From: an uncultured Pelagibacteraceae bacterium
GTDB taxonomy: Bacteria; Pseudomonadota; Alphaproteobacteria; Pelagibacterales; Pelagibacteraceae
Length of the DNA stretch: 64,000 nt
Assembly: GCA_902601705.1 (NCBI GenBank)
Contig: CACKNV010000001.1
Span: 248,001-312,000 of the forward strand
Direction: 5' to 3'
This document shows positions 14,899 through 24,423 of the stretch, piece after piece. The position numbers and the translations under genes were made by a program. Each line of letters opens with the position of its first letter. Position 1 is the stretch's first letter. Under the pieces are notes generated by a model. That model was not told the DNA's origin and searched no databases. It was given only the letters and a program-made list of their open reading frames with translations.

Positions 14899-17800
14899 CT
14901 ATTGATTTAGTCCGAAAGTAATTATCGGTTTTAATTTTATATTTTGATTGTTTCCTCTATTTCTAGAGATTGTTTCACTATTTGCTTTATTGTTGGCTAT
15001 AGCTTTTTTCAAAGTTAGCTTTTCATTATCTACAAATAAGTAATCTTTCTTTTCCAATTCAAATTTACTTTTTGCTTTTTGTATGTATTGATTTTGGATA
15101 AATCTTAATCTTTCGTATTTACTGCCATTATCAGTAATACCTTTACCTATAGTTATTGGGTCTGATTTATTCTTATAACTATCAAGTTGTATTTCTGCTT
15201 CTAATGCTTGACGTAATGTCTTTCCATTAATTGTAATAGTTGAAACCAATTGGTTCATTCTATCGTATGCAGAAACTTTACCTTTTTTGTATTTAGCATA
15301 TTCAACTAAATCCATAAACTTAGGTAAGACTGGTAATCCTTTTCCTAGTCTAACTATTTCTTCAGCAATAATATCGCTTCGCTTTTGTGTAGTAGCTAGA
15401 GGATTAATAGCGTTCTTAATAAATCTTTTTATTCCACTATCTTTATCTTTGTGTGCTTCACCTAGTGCATTGTATCTAGGAGAAGAAGGTGTTCCCATTC
15501 CTGTCCTATTTTTAACTTGTTCTAAAATAGTTGTAGCGTCTCTATAGTATGGGTCGTTTACAAATTTATAAACAATGTTTGGAACATAACTTCCTATCTT
15601 TTGAGAAAGGTATCTTTGCATTGCTCTTTCATCTTCAGTATTAAATGCTTCAACTAAATCTGCTAAACCTCTTAAATAAGTTTTACTAAAGATATTTCTT
15701 TTGACTGCTTCATAACCTGAACCTGCAAATATTTGTGCTTTCTGTCCGAAGTCTAATGGATTTTTACCACCATTTTGCAACATCAATAATTGCATATCTG
15801 CACCAAATCTTTCGATTTCTTCTTCAGTCATTTGGTCATAGACACTTACGAAGTCTACCATTATTCCAAGTAATGCACCGTATGGGTCTAGTTGTCCGAA
15901 TGGTAATTGTCTTCCATCATCAAAGACATATGAATAAGGTTTAAAACCTAAATCAGATTTTTTCATTCTGATAATTTCAGCGTCTTTATAAATATCTAAA
16001 TTCTTTTCTCCTACCTTACCAGTTCTACCTTGTAGTTTACCTTGTTGTGCAAGTATGTAAGCTACACTTAAAATAATACTTCCGACTGCTAATTGACCTC
16101 TTGCTTTTGCAATGGCTACTGGGTCACCACTTCTACCAAGTATATCTCCCATTCTATAAGCTAAAGCCAAAGGAGACCTGTCTGCTATTGCTTTTGCAAT
16201 GTTTGTAGGTGTTTTAACGAAAGGAAAGAATTGTTTTAAATAAGGTTGAGAGTTTACTAAATCTGCAAACTTATCTGTAAATCCAACTAATTCATTAGTA
16301 AATGTATTTTCTTCAGCATATCTTAATGCTTCTTCATTTACTCCTCTTAATCCAGTTTCGTCATATCCTTGTTTGATATATTCATCTACGTATTTTTTAA
16401 TATCTGTCTTTTTAGTTAAACCTAATCTTTTAGCTTCTCTAACTGCTTGTGATTTAAGTTTACCTCTATAATTAATCTGTTTGAAAAATTCATCAGTAGC
16501 ATTTAAAAATCTTGATGGTGTTCTAACAATAGCACCACCTAAATAATCAGGAACTTCTTTAGTGACAGAAGTATCAAACTTAGAAGCACCTGCGTCTTTT
16601 GATTGTAAAACTAATTCACCATTTCTAAAAGCGACACCTGCATATTTTAAAGAAGCAGATAAACTTTCTGCCATTCCTGCATATCTTGCTATTGCTTCTT
16701 CTGTATTTAATTTAAATGCTTTTGCTTTATCAAGGTCATTAAATGATACTAATTCTGATATTTTACTTCCAATAGCTTCTTCCATTGGTCTCATCATTCC
16801 TATTACACCATTAGATACTGCGTTTACTAATTGTGTTTTTGGTGATGATAGCAATGCGTTAATCCATATTTCGTTAGCTACATTCCATATTCTATTTTTA
16901 AGAGCAAAGTTAAGAACTTGTCTACCTACTGTTGGATTATCGGCTCTACCTAATCTTTCAAGAAACATATCAAAACCTTTCTGTCCACCACCGAAATTTT
17001 TGTATGCGTTTCTTGCGTTTATAAATTCTTCTTCTACGTATTTAGCTTGTAAAAATTCTTCTTTAGTTAAATTAAATATTCTTAAATTTCTACCAGTTGC
17101 AGTACGAACTCGTTTTGCATTGATTGTCATATTCTCAATCATAAACATCATAAGTTCCATATCACCTTTAGTACGGTTTCCTTTTTTGTACTGTCTTATG
17201 AATTTTGGAAATGCGTTTAGTAATGAAGTATAAGCAACTTCGTGTGCAAATATTAATGAGTTTGTATTATCAACATTATCTGCAAACTTAGCAAAATCTT
17301 GAAATACTTGGTTTACATCACCACCATAATCATTAATGGCTTTTCTTTTGACTGCTTCATCAGTCATTCTTTTTGTTAATTTTGTATTAGTAGCAGTTAT
17401 AGCGTCATAGAAAGATTTAAATGTTCTTACACCTTCTATTGTCAAACCACCTTCAACTTTACCTGTTTTAAGATTTTTTTGTGCTTTGAAAGTATCTAGA
17501 TTAATAAATCCTTCAGGAATATTAAATGCTTCTTCTGAAGTAAGTTCACCTTTATTCCATCTTTCAAAATTATTTTTTAATCCTGATTTAACAGTATCAT
17601 TTATAATTTTAATTCTTTGAGACTGATTTAATTGTTTTGTTTTGAATTTCTTTGGAAACGCTTCATCTAAAGCCGTATTAAGAATATCCATCTTTTGACT
17701 AATAGTCTGCGCTTCATTTAATCTTTCGCCTACTTCATCAAAAACATTATTAGTCTTTTCTAAATATGCTTGGTCTTCTTTTGCAGTTTTAGTATCTATT

Positions 17801-18657
17801 TTTCTATCTCTAATAGCTTTACCAAATCTAACACCTCTAAATAGTGCTTCTGCTATTGAACCTAAACCTAGACCTTCTATTGTGTTCTTAAATCTTGCTT
17901 CCCACCATTCGTCATTTACATCAGACTTTAAATATCCAAAATAACTATCAACAGTTTCTGGTGCATATTCAGCAAGTAAATCTGTCATTCTTCCTGAATT
18001 TTCATCAAATACTGTAAAGTCAGCTAAAGCACCTTTTGCAGACGCTTGACCAAATGCACCTAGAGTTGATTTAGCTTTTGGTATATTTCTTAATTTAAAT
18101 AATTTATCTGCACCTTTAAATCCAATAACAAACTGACCAATACCTTCTACAAGATTACCAGACATACTTGTTGTATGGTCATCGTTGTCAGGATTAGTTG
18201 GGTCGTAAAAGAAACCTTTTATATTGAAAGCGTCATTGACACCTATAGCACCTGTAATTGGTGCAAGTATTCCGTATGTTGCAACTTTATCTGCTTCTTG
18301 TACTGCTTGTTTATATGGAATGTATTCAATCAATCCATTTTTAGCGTCTTTACCATATCTAAAGCCACCAAGAGTAGTCTTGTCTCCTAAAGTGTCACCT
18401 AAATCTTCTACTAGACCTACTGTACTATTTATTGCTTTTCTTGACGCTTCATACGGTGCAACTGCAAAAGTATCAAACGCCCAATTGTTTTTTAATGCAG
18501 GTGGTAAATCAGATAATACTCCTGCTTCTGTAGGTTTATCTATAGTCTTAGCTGATTGATATTGTTCTGAATTAAATGTTTCTTGAATTTGTTGTTCTGT
18601 AGTTCCGTCAGGAAATGAAACAAGTTCACCATTAGGTGCTTTTCTTAATATTGCCAT
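14899..18657 (-). CDS. large internal virion protein, T7 gp16 equivalent
   Basis: 1252 residues, close to T7 gp16 (about 1318), and in the gp16 position between gp15-like and fibre genes. The N-terminus has the short motif LVSFPDGTTEQQIQ seen in other phage structural proteins. The rest is helical and charged, with possible membrane-active stretches (AVGSIILSVAYILAQQG near residue 880). I see no clear lytic transglycosylase motif like that at the T7 gp16 N-terminus. It probably forms part of the ejected core that spans the periplasm during DNA entry. The start overlaps the upstream stop as TAATG. Confidence 0.8.
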   Translation of the reverse strand: MAILRKAPNGELVSFPDGTTEQQIQETFNSEQYQSAKTIDKPTEAGVLSDLPPALKNNWAFDTFAVAPYEASRKAINSTVGLVEDLGDTLGDKTTLGGFRYGKDAKNGLIEYIPYKQAVQEADKVATYGILAPITGAIGVNDAFNIKGFFYDPTNPDNDDHTTSMSGNLVEGIGQFVIGFKGADKLFKLRNIPKAKSTLGAFGQASAKGALADFTVFDENSGRMTDLLAEYAPETVDSYFGYLKSDVNDEWWEARFKNTIEGLGLGSIAEALFRGVRFGKAIRDRKIDTKTAKEDQAYLEKTNNVFDEVGERLNEAQTISQKMDILNTALDEAFPKKFKTKQLNQSQRIKIINDTVKSGLKNNFERWNKGELTSEEAFNIPEGFINLDTFKAQKNLKTGKVEGGLTIEGVRTFKSFYDAITATNTKLTKRMTDEAVKRKAINDYGGDVNQVFQDFAKFADNVDNTNSLIFAHEVAYTSLLNAFPKFIRQYKKGNRTKGDMELMMFMIENMTINAKRVRTATGRNLRIFNLTKEEFLQAKYVEEEFINARNAYKNFGGGQKGFDMFLERLGRADNPTVGRQVLNFALKNRIWNVANEIWINALLSSPKTQLVNAVSNGVIGMMRPMEEAIGSKISELVSFNDLDKAKAFKLNTEEAIARYAGMAESLSASLKYAGVAFRNGELVLQSKDAGASKFDTSVTKEVPDYLGGAIVRTPSRFLNATDEFFKQINYRGKLKSQAVREAKRLGLTKKTDIKKYVDEYIKQGYDETGLRGVNEEALRYAEENTFTNELVGFTDKFADLVNSQPYLKQFFPFVKTPTNIAKAIADRSPLALAYRMGDILGRSGDPVAIAKARGQLAVGSIILSVAYILAQQGKLQGRTGKVGEKNLDIYKDAEIIRMKKSDLGFKPYSYVFDDGRQLPFGQLDPYGALLGIMVDFVSVYDQMTEEEIERFGADMQLLMLQNGGKNPLDFGQKAQIFAGSGYEAVKRNIFSKTYLRGLADLVEAFNTEDERAMQRYLSQKIGSYVPNIVYKFVNDPYYRDATTILEQVKNRTGMGTPSSPRYNALGEAHKDKDSGIKRFIKNAINPLATTQKRSDIIAEEIVRLGKGLPVLPKFMDLVEYAKYKKGKVSAYDRMNQLVSTITINGKTLRQALEAEIQLDSYKNKSDPITIGKGITDNGSKYERLRFIQNQYIQKAKSKFELEKKDYLFVDNEKLTLKKAIANNKANSETISRNRGNNQNIKLKPIITFGLNQ

Positions 18658-20324
18658 TACTTATTGCTCATACTCTTTAAGGTTTCATCTAGATTGTTAA
18701 ATACTGCACCACTAGATTGGGTTTCATTAAATTGTAATGCTTTGAATACAAAGTCACCATCAGGTTTCTTAGCAGTCTTCATTACTTCAATTATGTTTCT
18801 AAAATGATTTATAAAATCTGCTTCAAATTTTTCTGATTGAAACACACCATCAACCATATACTTAGCTTGTTTATGGTTTTCTCTATACCATCTTAACATT
18901 CTTGTATTGATATAAGTCTTTGCTTGTCCTGCTTGAAGTTTATCTCCGTAGTTAGAACTACTAGCTACAAGTGCGTCTAAACCTTTTATAGTTTCTGTAA
19001 ATTCAATATTTCCAAATACAGGTTTGTCTTTAAAGTTTCTATAGTTAGGAATGTCAGAAGTAATTATTGTTGTGAATGTAGACTTTCTAATATTTCCTTT
19101 GTAATAATTTTGTCTAGCAAAGTCTTCTGCTTCCTCAAATTTACCTTCTTCTAAGAGTTTACCTATTTCAACCATAATCAAAGAACTATCACTATTTCCA
19201 CCATCAAACTTCTGGTCATTTATAAAAGTATCAATTGCTTTTATTTCTGTATTAGTTCTAGAACTATCGTTTCGATATTCTATAATATTAAAGTCATCAT
19301 CTTGGTTAGATAAGAAGTCATAAGTTTTAAGAAATTCTTTTTTATCTTTTGACTCTCTTAATTTAATTTCATTATTTAAAGTAGCTTCTTCGTTATCTAA
19401 TAATAATTTTGTAAGTTCTTCTTTTTTCTTTTTTACTTTACCAATGTTTGCAATAGTATCAGTTCCACCTTGAATAAAGTCTGGTAAGTTTTCTATAATC
19501 TCTTTTGCATACTCAAAGTCTGTAGTTGTAGTGACATATGTCTCAATACCTTCAAGTATTCTGTCAGTTATATCAGAAGCGTCATAACCAACTCCTAGTA
19601 ATTCAGTGACTTCTTTTTGTATTTTACTTGCTAAAAATGAATATTTATCAACACCATCATCAAAGTCTCCTAATGGTGATTGGTCAAAATCTTTAAATTT
19701 TTCAAATATACCATAAATTCTATTATCTACTTTATTATTAAAGTCTTTCTCAAATTCTTGTAGTTGAGAATTTCTATGAGTATTTTCTAATATATTTCTA
19801 TAAGAAGTAGTTTCTTTGAAAAAACCTTTCTCTAATTCTAATGGTGAAAAGAAACCTAAATCATTATCTTTAATAAATTTATCTAATTCTGATTTATAGA
19901 ATTGATTAAATGCACCGTCTCTTGTGTCTTTAGCTACATTTTTTTCTTTATATGCTTTACCTAATTTATCTATAAATTTATCTGCAAATTCATTTAGACT
20001 TAATTCTTTATATTTTTCTATATAGTAAGGATTGGCAGTTTTATCTATTGTTCCATTCTTAACTGCGTCTCTAAATTTATTTTTATTTTCTATAAAGTCT
20101 TTTTCTGCTTGTGCAGAATTAATTTCTTTTTGTTTAAGTTCTTTTGATAAAACTATTTTAGTTCCTGCGTCAGATATAAAGTTATCTAATGAAGCAGTAA
20201 ATTCTTTTAGTCCTGCAATTTCAGGTTCTGCTTCTGGTTTATAAAATAAATTAAAGTCTTCAGATAATACTTGTGGTAATTCTGGTTGCAGATTTAATTC
20301 TGGTTTAATTCTTCTTTTTGCCAT
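18657..20324 (-). CDS. internal virion protein, T7 gp15 equivalent
   Basis: The frame is open to a TTG at 20333, but that codon lies only one base from AGGAG. The ATG at 20324 has AGGAG at ten bases, overlaps the upstream stop as TAATG, and gives 555 residues. The protein is strongly helical and charged (ELKQKEINSAQAEKDFIENK) with many DNF/EF repeats, and shorter than T7 gp15 (about 747). The assignment rests on position between gp14-like and gp16-like genes. It would form the middle of the internal core and be ejected with the DNA. Confidence 0.78.
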   Translation of the reverse strand: MAKRRIKPELNLQPELPQVLSEDFNLFYKPEAEPEIAGLKEFTASLDNFISDAGTKIVLSKELKQKEINSAQAEKDFIENKNKFRDAVKNGTIDKTANPYYIEKYKELSLNEFADKFIDKLGKAYKEKNVAKDTRDGAFNQFYKSELDKFIKDNDLGFFSPLELEKGFFKETTSYRNILENTHRNSQLQEFEKDFNNKVDNRIYGIFEKFKDFDQSPLGDFDDGVDKYSFLASKIQKEVTELLGVGYDASDITDRILEGIETYVTTTTDFEYAKEIIENLPDFIQGGTDTIANIGKVKKKKEELTKLLLDNEEATLNNEIKLRESKDKKEFLKTYDFLSNQDDDFNIIEYRNDSSRTNTEIKAIDTFINDQKFDGGNSDSSLIMVEIGKLLEEGKFEEAEDFARQNYYKGNIRKSTFTTIITSDIPNYRNFKDKPVFGNIEFTETIKGLDALVASSSNYGDKLQAGQAKTYINTRMLRWYRENHKQAKYMVDGVFQSEKFEADFINHFRNIIEVMKTAKKPDGDFVFKALQFNETQSSGAVFNNLDETLKSMSNK

Positions 20325-20899
20325 TATGTCCAAACTCCTGATACAGAATTAGTTTGTGCGTTCTTCTGTTTGTTTGTCATCAGACCTGCGTTCTCTTTTT
20401 GAAATTCTAAACTGTAATAAGTATTTGCAACATTCAATGCAGACGAAGCAAATAACAATGCAGGATTAGGTGGTTGTAAATAAGTTGATTGTGCTTCTTG
20501 TCCAAACTGTATCGCTTCTAAGTTCCTTTCAAATTGAGAAATATTAATTCCTAAGTTTCTTTGTAGTGAAGCATTATAATTACCTTGAACTCTATAATAA
20601 TCACCCATCAATCTTTCTTGTGAACCTGATAAAGCTAAACCTTCTGAACCTGCTATGAATTTTGCTCTAGCTACTCTAGAACGAATGTCTGCTTGGAAAC
20701 CTTTTTCAGAACTTTTTGCAACTGCTTGTCTTATTTTTAATTGTTCAGTTGCATATCTTCTTATTGCATTTACTCTAGCAATTTCATTTTGTCTTTTCTG
20801 CGCAACGAAACGTGCCTTTTGAGATTCTTTCGCCTGTTGGTATTGTAAGAAAGACGACCCTGCACTAGCAATTAAGAGTGCCGTTGTTGGTTCACACAT
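20324..20899 (-). CDS. internal virion protein, T7 gp14-like
   Basis: 191 residues, close to T7 gp14 (about 196). It begins MCEPTTALLIASAGSSFLQY, a short hydrophobic segment followed by a long alanine- and glutamine-rich helix (QAKESQKARFVAQKRQNEIA), and has the GSEGLALSGS and GNYNASLQRN sections typical of this family in marine podophages. In T7 the equivalent inserts in the outer membrane at infection. It overlaps the upstream gene by 28 bp and ends in TAATG with the gp15-like gene. Confidence 0.85.
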   Translation of the reverse strand: MCEPTTALLIASAGSSFLQYQQAKESQKARFVAQKRQNEIARVNAIRRYATEQLKIRQAVAKSSEKGFQADIRSRVARAKFIAGSEGLALSGSQERLMGDYYRVQGNYNASLQRNLGINISQFERNLEAIQFGQEAQSTYLQPPNPALLFASSALNVANTYYSLEFQKENAGLMTNKQKNAQTNSVSGVWT

Positions 20900-21354
20900 A
20901 TTTTAATAAACTCATAAAATGGTAGTTGTAAAACTCCGTAGTTAATTTTTCGTAAAAATTTAAATCCACACCATTTGAGCCAACGTATATGTAGTTCATT
21001 TCTACAATCTACGTAGTTCCATAATGTTGGATACTTTTGATTTAAAAAATCTATCACTTTTCTACTTTCTCGTAAGAAACTAAATCTTATGCGATAGATT
21101 TCATCTGAAGCTAATAACCAGATAGCACCTTCTTTAGATACTCCAAACATACCGACAGGTATATTTTCAGTGTCTACAATTGTGAAACATACTTCAGAAG
21201 CAACATACCCCTTTAGTAAAACATTGTATGGTGTTGAACCTGAATTAGCTAATATTTCTTGAATATCTGCATATCGAAGTTTGTCTTTTAAGTAATGACA
21301 ATCTTCGTGAGTAGATAAACGAAAACCATTAAATTCTTTGACTTGCAGTGACAT
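20872..21354 (-). CDS. T7 gp13-like protein with GNAT-like fold
   Basis: The frame is open to an ATG at 21375, but the ATG at 21354 has AAGG five bases upstream and gives 160 residues, near T7 gp13 (138). Sections GMFGVSKEGAIWLLASDE and WNYVDCRNELHIRWLKWCGF match the gp13-type proteins of marine podophages, which look like acetyltransferases of the GNAT fold. In T7 gp13 is needed for internal virion assembly. It starts inside the end of the tail tube B gene. Confidence 0.78.
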   Translation of the reverse strand: MSLQVKEFNGFRLSTHEDCHYLKDKLRYADIQEILANSGSTPYNVLLKGYVASEVCFTIVDTENIPVGMFGVSKEGAIWLLASDEIYRIRFSFLRESRKVIDFLNQKYPTLWNYVDCRNELHIRWLKWCGFKFLRKINYGVLQLPFYEFIKICVNQQRHS

Positions 21355-23686
21355 AAAAACCTTGCCAACTTGCATTAATGAAGTTGCTAGGTAAGTGACT
21401 ATTGTTTTTTATTTTAACTGTTAATTTGTCATTTTCAGATTGGACTGCAAAAGTAAAATCTCCATCTTCTAGATTTACAGTTCCTGTTAGTCCTGAACCG
21501 ACTACCGTTCCTGTAAATGTAGAATTTGAGGTACTACGTCCTACTGGTGTGACTTCTGTTGTAAAAAATCCTGTATCATTAAAACTTACAGACCAATTTC
21601 TAATCTGTAATCTTCCTTCTTTAACTGAAACTCTACTTCCTACGCTATCTGCTACTTGTAAGAATTGTTGTGAGAATTGAAATTCAAATTCATATTGCTC
21701 ACCAATAAAAAAGTTTTGTGCAGTTATATCTCCACTTACTACAATACTTGTTCCTGATTGTGATACTGTAGCAATTTCTTGTCCTGCTTTGTTTGAAGCA
21801 CCAGAACGACCAACTACCTTCATTGTATTATTTATTGTGTAAGGCAACGTGATAGTTGTTTGGTTTGTTCCTGCGTTATAGCTTTCTGTAATCTGAGTGT
21901 TGTTAAGTTTTCTATCTAAGTGAGTTAAATAAGTTTCTCCTGTATCAGTAAGTGCAGGTGAAACATCTATAGTTTCTAAATAAACTCCATCACTTCTTTC
22001 GTTTACAATAAATAAAGTATTTTCAATAAAATCAATATTTAAAATTTTATCTGAAGTAGTAGAACCATAAGTCCATTTGTGCCACGCAGATTGTAGTCTT
22101 TTGTTTTGTGCTACGTAATATTGAAATACATATAAAGCATTATCCTCATCACCTGATAAAGCTATTAAGATATTTTCAGTTGTAGAAGTAGCAAGTTTAA
22201 AAACATTAGCAGGAATAAACTTAGGCACATTAGCCGTAATATCGTCAGCTTTTTTCGTATCTGTATCAGACGCAACGAAAAACTCTCTAACCCCTGTAAA
22301 GTTTCCTTTATTAAACGTGAAGAAGACATTAGAACCTGAGCCAACTGGTTTAACTTTTCTGTCTGCTTCGAACTCAGTTGTGACATTGATTGATATATTT
22401 CCTGCAGTTAATGTTGCGCCACCAGTCACCATAAATTGAGACTGGTCACTAAATATTAATAATTCTTCATCAAAAGATACTGCGTGTCTTAATATACTTA
22501 CTTTAGTGTGAGTACTTGCAACATCTATTGGGTCAGTATCTAAAGTAGAAGTCACTGTTTCAGGAAAGAACTCAAAGAACTCTCCACTTCTACTCATTAT
22601 AACATTTTCATCAGCTAACAAACCTAGTCTGTTTCTATGAAAGAAAATGTCATTTAATTTTTTACCTATAAAACTTGGGTCAGGTGCAGAAGTTAAATCA
22701 CCACAAACTCTTTCTCCTAAAGAAGGAACATCATAAGAGGTTGCTGAAATAGTATAAGAACTTCCATCTATTTGAGTAAATCTAAAATTACCGTCTGCAG
22801 TCCTAATTAATAAATGAGGAAACTTTGTATTTTTAATTGTTGTAGCAGTTGCAGGTGCTACAGTTTCTTGCCATAAATTGTCTACGTATTTTACATAGTA
22901 ATTATCAAAGTTATTACTTGCGTCTCCAATAACTTCAACAACCATTCCATTTATTGCAGGTTGAGGTAAATCAGAAAAGTTTTGTACTTTATCGTGAATA
23001 ACCTGAGAAGCGTCATCACCAAATCCATCAGAAGCTGATACACTTAAAGTCCCTGACGATTTAGTAATTGAAAAACTGCTATCTCCAATACTTTGAATTG
23101 TTATTCCACTTGGCGAACCAATTGCAGATTGTAGTCCATTTCTTATATCTTCAAAATTTGTATTAGAAGATGTAAAGCTAAAAGTCGTTCCATCAATCGT
23201 CAAAGAATATTTAGTATTGTCAACTCCTTGTAAGACAGAATAAATTGCTTGTTCTACTTTTGCAGGACTTGTTGTTGTGTCCATTTCACATTGAATATTT
23301 TTATTTAATACAAAAGTAAAATCTGCAACAGTCACACAAACAAAATCATTCTTTGGGTCTGAAGAAGTTAAATATGCAGTTGCGCCTGTTTGATTTACTA
23401 CAGTCTTTTGAGTTCCATCTGTTTCGTATGCTTCTATAGAACCATTTTTTATTACAATAATATATCTTTCAGCTACGTCTCTATTAATGGTATGCAAGAA
23501 AGCATTTCCAAAAGTTGATGTTGATAGTTTTGCGATATAATTAGTTGGTGGTCTTTTTTTGAGACCTTCAACAACACTAGAAAAACCATTAAGTTGAGTT
23601 GTAGCTTGTGAACTTAATCTTAATACTTCTGGTTGCTGACTTACTCCTTGAACCAAGTTTGGTATGGTTCTAGAAACTAAAGGCAT
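21329..23686 (-). CDS. tail tubular protein B (tail nozzle), T7 gp12-like
   Basis: 785 residues, almost the T7 gp12 length (794). The N-terminus, RTIPNLVQGVSQQPEVLRLS with NGFSSVVEGLKKRPPTNYIA, is the family signature. Later FLVTGGATLTAGNISINVTT-type beta sections continue the match. It forms the hexameric nozzle through which DNA leaves. The ATG overlaps the tail tube A stop (TAATG), as in the usual gp11-gp12 pair. Confidence 0.95.
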   Translation of the reverse strand: MPLVSRTIPNLVQGVSQQPEVLRLSSQATTQLNGFSSVVEGLKKRPPTNYIAKLSTSTFGNAFLHTINRDVAERYIIVIKNGSIEAYETDGTQKTVVNQTGATAYLTSSDPKNDFVCVTVADFTFVLNKNIQCEMDTTTSPAKVEQAIYSVLQGVDNTKYSLTIDGTTFSFTSSNTNFEDIRNGLQSAIGSPSGITIQSIGDSSFSITKSSGTLSVSASDGFGDDASQVIHDKVQNFSDLPQPAINGMVVEVIGDASNNFDNYYVKYVDNLWQETVAPATATTIKNTKFPHLLIRTADGNFRFTQIDGSSYTISATSYDVPSLGERVCGDLTSAPDPSFIGKKLNDIFFHRNRLGLLADENVIMSRSGEFFEFFPETVTSTLDTDPIDVASTHTKVSILRHAVSFDEELLIFSDQSQFMVTGGATLTAGNISINVTTEFEADRKVKPVGSGSNVFFTFNKGNFTGVREFFVASDTDTKKADDITANVPKFIPANVFKLATSTTENILIALSGDEDNALYVFQYYVAQNKRLQSAWHKWTYGSTTSDKILNIDFIENTLFIVNERSDGVYLETIDVSPALTDTGETYLTHLDRKLNNTQITESYNAGTNQTTITLPYTINNTMKVVGRSGASNKAGQEIATVSQSGTSIVVSGDITAQNFFIGEQYEFEFQFSQQFLQVADSVGSRVSVKEGRLQIRNWSVSFNDTGFFTTEVTPVGRSTSNSTFTGTVVGSGLTGTVNLEDGDFTFAVQSENDKLTVKIKNNSHLPSNFINASWQGFYVTASQRI

Positions 23687-24291
23687 TAGTAAATCCTATT
23701 ACTTCTTGAAATTGTGTAAGTTTGTTCTGGCGTATCAAATATTGAATAGTCACCAGTATTTGCTTCTGCGCTTCTCAAAATAGATAACGCTTGTTTTTCA
23801 TCTTCTTGTGAAAATTTGTGTAAAGTATTTGCGCCTAAAGTTCTATCGTGAAAAACTCTAGCACTTCTTATTGTAATATATCTTTTAGCTTGTTCAGGTA
23901 TTTCATTAAAAGGTAATAAATAAACTTGAACTACATCTTCAAAATCTCTATCGAATATATCTGTATTCTTTGCAAGATTATAAAGAAAGCCATCACGTTG
24001 AACTAAATCATAGTCACGTCTAGAAATTAGATTTGGGTCTAAGTCTACTCTAACTACATTAGTTGCAACTGGAATTTTGTTATTAGTATCTCTTGTTAGA
24101 GTACTTTTATAATGAGTGTTGAAGTGCCAACCTGCAGATTGAACTTCTCTTGAAATTTCTGATAAAACATTTTTAGCGACTGTTCCGTCTACTGGTAAAG
24201 ACCCACTTAAACTGTTTAATGGACTTTCCCCAATTGTACTAAGAATTACATTGACACTTTCAAGTTCAGTGCCACGAGTTGTTGTTGTCAT
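23686..24291 (-). CDS. tail tubular protein A (gatekeeper), T7 gp11-like
   Basis: 201 residues (T7 gp11: 196). The sequence ESVNVILSTIGESPLNSLSG, then LSEISREVQSAGWHFNTHY and later FNEIPEQAKRYITIRSARVF, is characteristic. It forms the ring joining portal and nozzle. Its ATG overlaps the stop of a 25-residue gene upstream (TAATG), and its stop overlaps the nozzle gene start. Confidence 0.95.
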   Translation of the reverse strand: MTTTTRGTELESVNVILSTIGESPLNSLSGSLPVDGTVAKNVLSEISREVQSAGWHFNTHYKSTLTRDTNNKIPVATNVVRVDLDPNLISRRDYDLVQRDGFLYNLAKNTDIFDRDFEDVVQVYLLPFNEIPEQAKRYITIRSARVFHDRTLGANTLHKFSQEDEKQALSILRSAEANTGDYSIFDTPEQTYTISRSNRIY

Positions 24292-24368
24292 TACGGTAAA
24301 AAACTATCAAACCACTGGTCAATCTTTTTACCTATCCATCTTCTAAATTTACAAAACCAACACGGCAT
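24291..24368 (-). CDS. 25-residue microprotein between capsid and tail tube A
   Basis: The frame from the ATG at 24368 encodes MPCWFCKFRRWIGKKIDQWF and ends DSFLP. AGGAG lies seven bases before the ATG, and the stop overlaps the next ATG as TAATG, so translation is likely. It has a CxxC pair and aromatic and basic residues, as in small membrane-associated or metal-binding peptides. The family is not recognised. It might mainly serve to couple translation of the tail tube gene. Confidence 0.55.
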   Translation of the reverse strand: MPCWFCKFRRWIGKKIDQWFDSFLP

Positions 24369-24387
24369 AATTATCTCCTATAAGACC

Positions 24388-24411
24388 ACTGGCGTAGTCT
24401 CCCACGCCAGT
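24388..24411 (-). terminator. stem-loop downstream of the capsid gene
   Basis: ACTGGCGT at 24388-24395 pairs perfectly with ACGCCAGT at 24404-24411 around an 8-nt loop. It lies 12 bp after the capsid stop, the same place as the T7 terminator T-phi. On the minus strand no good U-tract follows, so partial termination, RNA processing or mRNA stabilisation are all possible. Confidence 0.5.
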
Positions 24412-24423
24412 AGTTATTTATTA

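Noticed and set aside
16562-17233. 223-codon plus-strand frame opposite the gp16-like gene
   Set aside because: No ribosome site, no family resemblance and full overlap with a well-supported large gene in an all-minus prophage.
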